Origin: Paracoccus onubensis | GTDB taxonomy: Bacteria > Pseudomonadota > Alphaproteobacteria > Rhodobacterales > Rhodobacteraceae | Assembly: GCF_003591515.1 (NCBI RefSeq) | Contig: NZ_QZCG01000014.1 | Location: 81,141 to 145,140, forward strand | DNA: 64,000 nucleotides | Direction: 5' to 3' | In this document: in pieces, positions 27,175 through 34,990 of the stretch | Layout of the letters: each line of letters starts with the position of its first letter | How positions within the stretch are numbered: position 1 is the first letter of the stretch | Translations under genes and position numbers: made by a program | Notes under the pieces: generated by a model | Seen by the model: only the letters and a program-made list of their open reading frames with translations | Told to the model about the DNA's origin: nothing | Databases searched by the model: none

Positions 27175-28271
27175 GGTTCGACCCTCCGTCCCACCTTCTG
27201 ATCGGGTTCCAGCGAATTCACGCCGCGGATGACCACCTCATCGCCGATGGCAAGCCCATCCGTGACCAGAACCCGGCCACGATAACTGAGTCCGATGCCC
27301 ACCGGCACCGGTTGAACCTGCCCGATCTCTCCTTTACGGCTGACCCGCCAGACATGCGGCTGACCGTCCTGCTGAAAGATCGCCGCGTCGGGCAGCGTCA
27401 GTGCAGGCTCGCCCGGTGTGCCGACCCGCGCCCGGATCAGCGTGCCCAGCCGGAAAGGCGCATCCGCCGGCAATGTCAGATGCAGCCTTCTGGTGCGGGT
27501 CGCGATATCCGCCAGCGGCTCGATCCGGTCCAGCGTCGCGGTGACGGTCCGTTCCGGCGCGCTGCGTTGCCAGATGGTGAACACGGCATTGTCCGGCAAT
27601 GCCGCAAGCGCGGATTCAGGCAGGTCAAGCAATGCCTCGCGCCCGTCTTCCGCCGATAATTGGAGGATCGGGCCACCTGCGTCGACCACCGCACCCGGCG
27701 CCTCGTAAACCGCACTGACCACTCCGGCGAAGGGCGCGGTCATTCTGGCAAAGCCCTCGGCATCCTGCGCCTGGATCAGCTCCGAATTCGCCTGATCGGC
27801 TGTGGCCTGCGCGGCGGCCATGGCCCGCTGCGCCTGTTCAAGCTGCGCGTCCGACGCAACACCACGCCCGGCCAGCGCCTGTGTCCGCTCCAGCGTGGTC
27901 CGGGCGGTGGAAAGCTGCACCTCTGCGGCATCGACCGCGGCAGTGGCGGCGCGGGTGGTGGCCGCCAGATCCTCGGTCGCCAATTCCGCCAGAAGCGCGC
28001 CTTGCTCGACGGCATCGCCAAGCTCCACATGACGCGATATCATCCGGCCAAGGGTCTGAAACGCCATCGTCACCTGAGTCTTGGAGGCAATGGTTCCGGG
28101 AAGCGAACGGGCATCGTCACCGCGATCCTCGACGATCTCGGTGACGACCGGGCGCGGCGGCTGCTCGGTCGCAGCCTCGCCGCGAAAGCCCAGCCAGTCG
28201 GGCAATTCGAACCCCGCGGCCGGAAACGCCGCCACCATCGCCGCGCAGGCCAGTACCGTCATCCGTATCAT
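27171..28271 (-). CDS. RND efflux periplasmic adaptor (second of two)
   Basis: The 366-residue membrane fusion protein has an N-terminal export signal (residues 1-20) and a lipoyl-like half motif around HVELGDAVEQGALLAELA. An alanine-rich coiled-coil hairpin (about residues 105-165) follows, then a beta-barrel region ending SLEPDQKVGRRVEP. It links the pump to an outer-membrane channel. It is flanked by the other adaptor and the pump, with four-base overlaps on both sides. Confidence 0.9.
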   Translation of the reverse strand: MIRMTVLACAAMVAAFPAAGFELPDWLGFRGEAATEQPPRPVVTEIVEDRGDDARSLPGTIASKTQVTMAFQTLGRMISRHVELGDAVEQGALLAELATEDLAATTRAATAAVDAAEVQLSTARTTLERTQALAGRGVASDAQLEQAQRAMAAAQATADQANSELIQAQDAEGFARMTAPFAGVVSAVYEAPGAVVDAGGPILQLSAEDGREALLDLPESALAALPDNAVFTIWQRSAPERTVTATLDRIEPLADIATRTRRLHLTLPADAPFRLGTLIRARVGTPGEPALTLPDAAIFQQDGQPHVWRVSRKGEIGQVQPVPVGIGLSYRGRVLVTDGLAIGDEVVIRGVNSLEPDQKVGRRVEP

Positions 28272-29329
28272 GGCTGTCCCCCCGCGGCTTCCACGACGCG
28301 TCCCGGGTAAAGCAATTGCGAGCCCGCGCCGACCACGATCTGCCCAGGCTCGAGCCCGGCTGACAGATACACGCCATGATCCGAGAAATGACTGATTTCG
28401 ACCGGGGCAAGGCTGACCTCTCCCTGCTCGTCCACGATCCAGACCGCCGCCGTCTTCCCCTGCCGGGTCAGTGCCGTCCAGGGCACCACGATGCCGCTAT
28501 CGCTATGCACCCGCAATTGCCCGCGGACAGCCGCACCCAGAAGAGCCACGCCTTCCGGGCCGTTCTCGATCCTCGCGCGGACCGTGACCGTGCCGGTGGC
28601 CGGATCGACGAGCGGCGCGATTTCGGTCACGGTCGCGGTCATTTCCGGACCTTCGACGTCGATCGTGGTCAGGCTGACCTCGGCCCCCATCGCGCTGTCC
28701 AGCAATGGATGATCCGGAGAGTTGAACACCGCCTCAAGTCCGCCCACGCTGGCCAGCGACACCACCGGCTGCGCCGCACCCACGACCTGCCCCGGCGACA
28801 TATCGCGCCCCGTCACCACCGAATCGTCCGGCGCACGCAGCACCGCCTCGTCCAAAGCCCGGCGCGCCTGATCGACGCTGCTTTCGGCACGCTCGACCGC
28901 CCCTGCCGCCTCGGATAATGCCTGCGCCGCCTGATCGCGGGCCGCGCGCGTTCCCACACCGCGTTCCAGCATGGCGTTTGCCCGGTCGGCAGCCTGTTTT
29001 GCCTGTTCGTAAGTCGCACGGGCGGCGGCAAGACTGGCCTCGGCCACGTTCAGCCCCTGTTCCTGCTGCACCGAATCAAGCCGGGCCAGCGGATCGCCCT
29101 GCGCGACATGATCCCCCTCTTCGACCAGCACTTCGGTAATACGCCCGCTTTGGCGGAATCCCAGATCGACGCTGTCACTTGCTTCCATCGTCCCCGAAAG
29201 CCGCAAATCGAGCAGCAGGGGTTTTTTCTCGGCGGTCACGAATTCGACCCGCAGATTGTCCGTTTCGGCCCAGCCGATGGACACCGGCAGAAATGCAATC
29301 AGGATTGGCGCAAGATATCTGTTGATCAT
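28268..29329 (-). CDS. RND efflux periplasmic adaptor (first of two)
   Basis: The 353-residue membrane fusion protein begins with a signal peptide ending near WAET (about residue 20). It has a lipoyl motif (VEEGDHVAQGDPLARLDSV), an alanine/glutamine-rich coiled coil (about residues 85-155) and an HlyD-like beta barrel. It is the first gene of the three-gene operon. It is clearly distinct from the second adaptor, so the pair probably forms a mixed adaptor ring or serves alternative assemblies. Confidence 0.9.
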   Translation of the reverse strand: MINRYLAPILIAFLPVSIGWAETDNLRVEFVTAEKKPLLLDLRLSGTMEASDSVDLGFRQSGRITEVLVEEGDHVAQGDPLARLDSVQQEQGLNVAEASLAAARATYEQAKQAADRANAMLERGVGTRAARDQAAQALSEAAGAVERAESSVDQARRALDEAVLRAPDDSVVTGRDMSPGQVVGAAQPVVSLASVGGLEAVFNSPDHPLLDSAMGAEVSLTTIDVEGPEMTATVTEIAPLVDPATGTVTVRARIENGPEGVALLGAAVRGQLRVHSDSGIVVPWTALTRQGKTAAVWIVDEQGEVSLAPVEISHFSDHGVYLSAGLEPGQIVVGAGSQLLYPGRVVEAAGGQP

Positions 29330-29587
29330 GGCAGTGCCCCGTTAACCACGTATTCTTGCTTTGGGAACTCGCTAATGGAAAGTCCCTTGTCGCAACGTCA
29401 TATCGGTTTTTTGCAAAATTGGGCAGATCCCGGCTTGTGTTCCGAAAGACTCGGGCGGGTCCATCCATCGCATGTCATGGGTCCGGCATCGGAAATCCGC
29501 CCATGACCGAAACCGGCCCCCATTTCGCCCGGCTTGATATGGGTGATAACAATGGCAACACTCAACGGAAACGGAAAGAGGCTGCGG

Positions 29588-30376
29588 ATGCTGTATCAGG
29601 TTGAAGATTGGGACGACGCCTATGCGAATGCCGCGCATATTCCCGGCGGAAACGACTACCCGGCAAGGTGGGAGGCCGAGGCCGCCGCCTTTCGCAAGAC
29701 GGCGCGCCAGGAAAATATCGACGGCGGCGATCTGTTCCTGCCTGAGAACACGGCGAAGGGGCTGGCGGTATTCATTCATGGCGGTTTCTGGATGAAAACC
29801 GGTCCCGCGATCTGGTCGCATCTGGCCGCCGGGCCGGTGGCACGGGGTTGGGCGGTGCTGATGCCCGGCTACACGCTTGCCCCCGGCGCGCGCATCGCGC
29901 AGATGACCCGGCAGGTCGCATCGGTCATTTCCGACGCGGCCGGACGGATCGCCGGGCCTGTCGCATTGACCGGGCATTCCGCCGGGGGACATCTGGCCGC
30001 GCGGATGATCTGCGATGACGGCACCCTGCCCGGCGGGGTGGCGGCCCGCATTTCCGCATGCGTGCCGATTTCTCCGCTTGCCGATCTGCGCGCGATGATG
30101 CGGACCGCGATGAATGATGTCCTGGCCATCGACATGGCCGAGGCACGAAGCGAGAGCCCCGCATTGCTGACGCCATGCCCGGATATTCCGGTCACGACAT
30201 GGGTCGGCGGCGCCGAGCGGCCCGAATTCCTGCGGCAGGCGCGGCTTTTGGCGGATATATGGGCCGGGTTGGGCGCGGCCACCGACTGCGTCATCGATCC
30301 GGGCCGCCACCATTACGACGTGATCGAGGCGCTTACCCGGCCGAACAGCCCGCTGACATGCAGGTTGCTGGGCTGA
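29588..30376 (+). CDS. Alpha/beta hydrolase, kynurenine formamidase-like
   Basis: The 262-residue hydrolase has the oxyanion-hole motif FIHGGFWM, the nucleophile elbow GHSAGGHLA and a C-terminal HHYDVIE that supplies the catalytic histidine. The HGGFW and GHSAGGHL pattern is shared with kynurenine formamidase-like and other esterase/lipase enzymes, so the substrate is only a guess. The start at 29588 has AAAGAGG upstream; in-frame starts at 29534 and 29552 lack a ribosome site. The 258 bases between it and the divergent efflux operon contain no gene. Confidence 0.82.
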   Translation: MLYQVEDWDDAYANAAHIPGGNDYPARWEAEAAAFRKTARQENIDGGDLFLPENTAKGLAVFIHGGFWMKTGPAIWSHLAAGPVARGWAVLMPGYTLAPGARIAQMTRQVASVISDAAGRIAGPVALTGHSAGGHLAARMICDDGTLPGGVAARISACVPISPLADLRAMMRTAMNDVLAIDMAEARSESPALLTPCPDIPVTTWVGGAERPEFLRQARLLADIWAGLGAATDCVIDPGRHHYDVIEALTRPNSPLTCRLLG

Positions 30377-30391
30377 TCCAGGCGACAGGCA

Positions 30392-30477
30392 GGGGGTCAG
30401 CCCCGTCGCCGGCTGGTCTCTTGAACCAGCGGCGCGACCCGCCGGCGACCCCCGAGGTCTTTGGACAAAGAAGAAGA
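30392..30477. repeat. Dispersed hairpin/tail repeat, copy D
   Basis: It lies between convergent hydrolase and aldo/keto reductase genes. It has GGGGG/CCCCC outer arms, a nested hairpin CGCCG-G-CTGGT..ACCAG-CGGCG, and the tail CCCCGAGGTCTTTGGACAAA followed by GAAGAAG. Of the five copies it is closest in form to copy C. Confidence 0.78.
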
Positions 30478-30509
30478 AAGGGCAGTTTCCAGAGCGGGCG
30501 AGGCTTGCG

Positions 30510-31328
30510 CTAACCGGTGAATTCGTCGGGATTCGGGCCGGTGCGGTTATCCCGGTCGAGCGCGTCGATGGCCGCGATATCCGCATCGCTCAACCGCAAT
30601 TCCAGCGCCGCGAAATTCTGCCTTTGACGTTCGGGATTGCTGGATTTCGGGATCACCGACAGGCCATGCGCCAGATGCCAGGCGATGATGACCTGCCCGG
30701 GCGTGGCCTCCAGCCGCCGGGCAATACCGGACACGGCGTCGAAATCCGCGCCCCGGCCCAGCGGCGCCCAGCTTTGGGTAATGATGCCAAGGTTTTTATT
30801 CACCCCGCGCAGATGGGTCTGGGCGAATGCCGGGTGCAGTTCGATCTGGTTCACCGCTGGCACGGTGCCGGTTTCGTCGACCAGACGGCGCAGATGCGGC
30901 TCGTGGAAATTCGCGACGCCGATGGATTTCACGCGCCCGGAATCGCGCAATTCGACCAAGGCCCGCCATGTCTCGACATACAGATCTTGTGCAGGCACCG
31001 GCCAATGGATCAGATAGAGATCCAGATATTCCAGCCCAAGACGTTCCATCGTGGCATCGAAGCCCCGCAACGCCTTGTCGCGCCCGTGATGATCGGCCCA
31101 GAGCTTCGAGGTGACGAAGATCTCTTCGCGCGGGATATCGGTGTCGCGAACCGCCTGCCCAAGCCCTTCTTCATTGCCGTAAAGCTTGGCGCCGTCGATC
31201 AGCCGGTAACCGTTCCCGAACGCCTCGGCCACGACACCGGCGGTTTCCTCCGCCGGGATCTTCCAGACCCCCAATCCCAGTTGAGGCATCTTCCGCCCGT
31301 CATTCAGCGTCATCATGGGTTGCTGCAT
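30510..31328 (-). CDS. Aldo/keto reductase
   Basis: The 272-residue NADPH-dependent oxidoreductase belongs to the 2,5-diketo-gluconate reductase-like branch. The catalytic tetrad is visible: Asp in LIDGAK, Tyr in LYGNEEG, Lys in VTSKLW and His in LIHWPVP. IPKSSNPER is the cofactor-binding loop. The substrate is not predictable. The ATG at 31328 follows AAGGAATGCGAG; the longer frame upstream overlaps the deacylase gene and is not used. It lies 35 bases after that gene. Confidence 0.92.
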   Translation of the reverse strand: MQQPMMTLNDGRKMPQLGLGVWKIPAEETAGVVAEAFGNGYRLIDGAKLYGNEEGLGQAVRDTDIPREEIFVTSKLWADHHGRDKALRGFDATMERLGLEYLDLYLIHWPVPAQDLYVETWRALVELRDSGRVKSIGVANFHEPHLRRLVDETGTVPAVNQIELHPAFAQTHLRGVNKNLGIITQSWAPLGRGADFDAVSGIARRLEATPGQVIIAWHLAHGLSVIPKSSNPERQRQNFAALELRLSDADIAAIDALDRDNRTGPNPDEFTG

Positions 31329-31363
31329 CTCGCATTCCTTCTTCGATATCCGGAAATCGCTTG

Positions 31364-31834
31364 TCAGGCGACGAAATCCGCCTCTTTCGCGCCGGCCAGC
31401 GTCACAAGCCGCTGCGGCGCAATTGCAAAGATATGGCGTGGCGTGCCCGCCGCCGCCCAGACCCTGTCGAATTCCGACAGGCGCGGATCGTACCATGCCT
31501 CGACAGGTCTGAGATGTCCAACCGGTGCCACGCCGCCGATCGCGAAACCCGTTTCCGCCCGGATCAGAGCCGCGTCGGCCTTGCCCAAAGGCTGTCCGGC
31601 AACCCGGGCTGCCTTGGCAGGATCGACACGATTTCCGCCCGCGGTCAGGAACAGGACGACATGCCCGGTGATTTCGCCGCGGAAAATGATCGATTTGGCG
31701 ATCTGGTCGATCTCGCATCCCGCCGCCGCGGCGGCCTCGGCAGCGGTACGGGTGGATTCTCCCATTTCCACGATCTCGACCGCTTCCCCCGCCGTATCGA
31801 GCGCGGCCTTGACGCGGGCCAAACTCTTGCTCAT
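31364..31834 (-). CDS. YbaK/EbsC-type aminoacyl-tRNA deacylase
   Basis: The 156-residue protein is the full length of the YbaK/ProX editing domain. It has the conserved lysine motif IAKSIIFRG, GGNRVDPAKAARVAG and the substrate-loop segment TGFAIGGVAPVGH. Relatives hydrolyse mischarged Cys- or Ala-tRNAPro in the cytoplasm. Which substrate this one edits is unknown. A good GGAGGGAC site precedes the start. It is probably co-transcribed with the aldo/keto reductase. Confidence 0.88.
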   Translation of the reverse strand: MSKSLARVKAALDTAGEAVEIVEMGESTRTAAEAAAAAGCEIDQIAKSIIFRGEITGHVVLFLTAGGNRVDPAKAARVAGQPLGKADAALIRAETGFAIGGVAPVGHLRPVEAWYDPRLSEFDRVWAAAGTPRHIFAIAPQRLVTLAGAKEADFVA

Positions 31835-31897
31835 CCGTCCCTCCTGTAGTCAATTGCGGTCAAGGTTATCCCGCGCCAAATGGAAGGAACAGCCCTG

Positions 31898-32227
31898 ATG
31901 GAAGTCTTCACGCTGCTTGTCGAGGTCGGGCGCAGCAAGGGCGACGGCCTTCCCGATGGTTCGACCGGCGCGGCACTGATGTGCTATGCCTCGGGCAAGG
32001 ATGAGGCCGAGGCTGTGCGCGAAACCGTCGCGATCCTGAAACAGGCCGAGATGGCCCCGCTGGACGTCACCGGATACGGCACGCTTCAGGAACGGCTGGA
32101 CGAAGGGCACGAGATCGACGAGGAGGAACGCGCCCTGATGGATCGCGCATTGCAGGAGAATGCGGTGATCATCGCGCAGATGCAGCCGTTTTTCAAAGGA
32201 TGTGACGGCAGCAATGCCGATGAGTGA
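31898..32227 (+). CDS. Small conserved-looking acidic protein, function unknown
   Basis: The 109-residue acidic, soluble protein begins MEVFTLLVEVGRSKGDGLP. It contains ALMCYASGKDEAEAVRETV and a highly acidic segment RLDEGHEIDEEERAL. The pattern suggests a compact alpha/beta domain, with no recognised family. The start at 31898 is preferred over 31880 because the AAGGAAC between them is correctly spaced for it. It stands 101 bases before the transglycosylase. Confidence 0.72.
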   Translation: MEVFTLLVEVGRSKGDGLPDGSTGAALMCYASGKDEAEAVRETVAILKQAEMAPLDVTGYGTLQERLDEGHEIDEEERALMDRALQENAVIIAQMQPFFKGCDGSNADE

Positions 32228-32328
32228 ACGGATTCCGCCGATTCGCTTTCGGCCTCTATCCAACTGACCACAGTTTCGTTACACTCGATCACAATAAGAA
32301 CAGCAGCAGTCACGAACAGGCAAACGAC

Positions 32329-33585
32329 ATGACATTTTCACGGTTCATCCTTTCCGCGGCCATGATCTCCGCCATAGCTTCCTGTGCCGGCCCCTATGCC
32401 AGCAATTCGGGCAGTTCGGGCGGATCGGTCACGCCCGACCCGATCCCTGCCGCCGCGCCGGGAGACGAGGCCGGATTGCAGCGTTTCGTCCAGTCTTTCC
32501 GGTCCCGCGCATTGTCCTCGGGCATTTCGGCGGGGACCTACGATCGCGCCATGCAGTTCGCGCGCTACAATCCCGACGTGATCAGGCTGGATCGCAAGCA
32601 GGCCGAATTCTCGCGCCCGGTCTGGCTGTATCTGGACAGCGCCGTATCGGATTCGCGTATCTCGACCGGGCAGCAGAAACGCAACCAGCTTTCGCGCACC
32701 TTGAACGCCATCGAATCCCGCTATGGCGTGCCGGGCGAAATCGTGCTGGCCGTCTGGGGGATGGAGTCGAATTTCGGCGCCAACCGCGGCAAGATGCAGA
32801 TCATCCCGTCCCTGACCACTCTGGCTTATGACGGCCGCCGGGGCGAGATGTTCCAGAACCAGCTTATCGCCGCGCTCAAGATCCTGCAGGCCGGCGATAT
32901 CGACCCCGCGCATATGCTGGGAAGCTGGGCGGGGGCCATGGGGCATACCCAGTTCATGCCGACCTCCTATCTGGAATATGCCGTTGATTTCACCGGCGAT
33001 GGCCGCCGCGACATCTGGTCCGAGGACCCGACCGATGCGCTTGCCTCGACCGCAGCTTATCTTGCGCGCAACGGCTGGCAGCGCGGGCAGCCATGGGGGG
33101 CCGAGGTTCAGCTTCCGTCCGGCTTCAATTACAGCCAGATCGGCAAGGGCACGCGGAAGTCCACCGGCACATGGGCCTCGCAGGGGGTCCGGCGGATGGG
33201 CGGCGGAGGCCTGCCTTCGGGTAACGGTTCGATCATCATGCCAGCGGGCGCGAACGGCCCTGCCTTCCTGATCCTCGACAATTTCCGGTCGATCCTGCGT
33301 TATAACAACTCGGACAATTATGCCCTTGGCGTCGCTTTCCTGGGCGAACGGATTGCCGGGCGCGCGGGTATCCAGGGAAGCTGGCCGCGCAATGATCGCA
33401 CGCTCAGCAGTTCGGAGCGCGAGGAAATTCAGCGGCGCCTGCGGGCCAAGGGCTTCTATGACGGCGAAATCGACGGGCTGTTCGGTTCGGGCACGATGGA
33501 ATCCGTCGCGGCCTTCCAGCGCTCGATCGGCGTGACACCGGACGGATATCCGACCTCGATCGTGCTTGATCAGCTTCGCCGCTGA
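32329..33585 (+). CDS. Lytic murein transglycosylase, MltB family lipoprotein
   Basis: The 418-residue protein has a lipoprotein signal with lipobox IASC (Cys at about residue 19). The MltB (GH103) catalytic domain follows, with the catalytic glutamate in VWGMESNFGANRG and the motifs GSWAGAMGHTQFMPTSY and RRDIWSEDPTDALASTA. A C-terminal peptidoglycan-binding type 1 domain covers about residues 350-415. It cleaves glycan strands to 1,6-anhydro-MurNAc ends from a membrane anchor. The start at 32329 begins the signal sequence; an in-frame start at 32224 is not plausible. Confidence 0.93.
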   Translation: MTFSRFILSAAMISAIASCAGPYASNSGSSGGSVTPDPIPAAAPGDEAGLQRFVQSFRSRALSSGISAGTYDRAMQFARYNPDVIRLDRKQAEFSRPVWLYLDSAVSDSRISTGQQKRNQLSRTLNAIESRYGVPGEIVLAVWGMESNFGANRGKMQIIPSLTTLAYDGRRGEMFQNQLIAALKILQAGDIDPAHMLGSWAGAMGHTQFMPTSYLEYAVDFTGDGRRDIWSEDPTDALASTAAYLARNGWQRGQPWGAEVQLPSGFNYSQIGKGTRKSTGTWASQGVRRMGGGGLPSGNGSIIMPAGANGPAFLILDNFRSILRYNNSDNYALGVAFLGERIAGRAGIQGSWPRNDRTLSSSEREEIQRRLRAKGFYDGEIDGLFGSGTMESVAAFQRSIGVTPDGYPTSIVLDQLRR

Positions 33586-33612
33586 CGACACATCAGAACA
33601 TCAGGCGCGAAA

Positions 33613-33642
33613 AAAGGGGCGGGCCGAGAGGTCCGCCCTTTC
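33613..33642 (+). terminator. Rho-independent terminator after the transglycosylase gene
   Basis: Inverted repeat AAAGGGGCGGGCC / GTCCGCCCTTT (imperfect, five-base loop GAGAG) lies 28 bases after the stop. Its A and T arms could make it act in both directions. The rest of the 196-base gap leads into the MFS gene. Confidence 0.65.
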
Positions 33643-33781
33643 GCATTGGCCAGCCGCGCAGCGCCACGGGCCTCGGGTGTCGGAAGAGACGACGAAATCG
33701 CATCCACATCTTGCGTATTCTGCAAGGATTAAGGTATCTGCGGCAATGTCGCATTGACAATCTGCGGATCGAGGGCGCGTC

Positions 33782-34990
33782 ATGACCGTGCAAATCACTC
33801 AGCCTACAACCCCTTCGCCGTTACGCGGAACCGGTACGGCATGGACTGTTCTGGTGGCGATCAGTGCCTGCCACATGATCAACGACGTCATGCAATCGAT
33901 GCTGGCGGCGATCTATCCGCTGCTCCGCGAGGAATTCTCGCTATCCTATACGCAGATCGGCGTCATGACCCTTGCCTTTCAGGTCACTGCCTCACTGCTG
34001 CAGCCACTGATAGGGATCGCCACGGACCGGCACCCGCAGCCGCGCTCGCTGTCGATCGGGATGGGCTCGACCTTTTGCGGCGTGCTGCTGCTTGCCTTTG
34101 CGCATCAATATTGGACATTGCTGACCGGCGCGATGCTGGTCGGGATCGGCTCGGCGGTGTTCCATCCCGAAAGTTCGCGCGTGGCGCGCCTTGCCTCGGG
34201 CGGCAGGTTCGGGACCGCGCAATCCCTGTTCCAGCTTGGCGGCAATTTCGGCCAGTCGCTGGGACCGCTTCTGGCGGCATTCATCGTGGTTCCGCTGGGC
34301 CGGCCTGCGGTTGCATGGTTTGCGGTGGCTGCCGCGCTTGGCGTCGCAACGCTCTATCAGGTCGGGAACTGGGCCGAAGGACGCAGGCGCGCATCGACGA
34401 CCAAGCCCGATACCACCCTGAAACTGCCGCGCAATGTCGTCATTCAGGCAATCGTCGTGCTGGCGCTACTGACCTTTGCCAAGAATATCTACGGTGCGGC
34501 GATGACCAGTTATTTCACCTTCTTCACCATCGAGAAATTCGGTCTCGGAGCACAGGGGGCACAGGTAATGCTGTTCCTGTTCCTGGCAGGCATGGCCGGA
34601 GGCGTGATGCTGGGCGGTATCGTCGGCGACCGGGTCGGGCCGCTGCGCGTCATCTGGTTCTCGATCCTCGGCGTCCTGCCCTTCACACTGGCACTGCCAC
34701 ATGTCGGGCTGATCCCGACCGCGGTACTTGCCGTGGTGATCGGGCTGATCATGGCCTCTGCCTTTCCGGCCATTGTCGTCTTTGCGCAGGAACTGGTTCC
34801 CGGCAGGACCGGCATGATCGCCGGGCTGTTCTTTGGCTTTGCCTTCGGCATGGGCGGCATCGCGGCCGCCGCGCTTGGCGGAATGGCCGACATATATGGC
34901 ATCCAGCAGGTCTTTCTGTACTGCTCGGGCCTGCCGGTCCTTGGTCTGCTGGCCATCCTGTTACCCTCGCAAGGTCGCCTGAGGGGCTGA
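33782..34990 (+). CDS. MFS exporter, fosmidomycin-resistance (Fsr) type
   Basis: The 402-residue protein has twelve hydrophobic segments. The N-terminal motif SACHMINDVMQSMLAAIYPLL and the segment GIGSAVFHPESSRVAR are typical of the Fsr subgroup of the major facilitator superfamily. It probably exports small hydrophilic or phosphonate-like compounds; the true substrate is unknown. Its stop overlaps the next start (TGATG), so the two genes are translationally coupled. Confidence 0.9.
   Translation: MTVQITQPTTPSPLRGTGTAWTVLVAISACHMINDVMQSMLAAIYPLLREEFSLSYTQIGVMTLAFQVTASLLQPLIGIATDRHPQPRSLSIGMGSTFCGVLLLAFAHQYWTLLTGAMLVGIGSAVFHPESSRVARLASGGRFGTAQSLFQLGGNFGQSLGPLLAAFIVVPLGRPAVAWFAVAAALGVATLYQVGNWAEGRRRASTTKPDTTLKLPRNVVIQAIVVLALLTFAKNIYGAAMTSYFTFFTIEKFGLGAQGAQVMLFLFLAGMAGGVMLGGIVGDRVGPLRVIWFSILGVLPFTLALPHVGLIPTAVLAVVIGLIMASAFPAIVVFAQELVPGRTGMIAGLFFGFAFGMGGIAAAALGGMADIYGIQQVFLYCSGLPVLGLLAILLPSQGRLRG

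Noticed and set aside
33754..34989. Upstream extension of the sulfotransferase-like/GT90 frame
   Set aside because: The extension is an out-of-frame shadow of the MFS transporter. The real start is the ATG overlapping the MFS stop.
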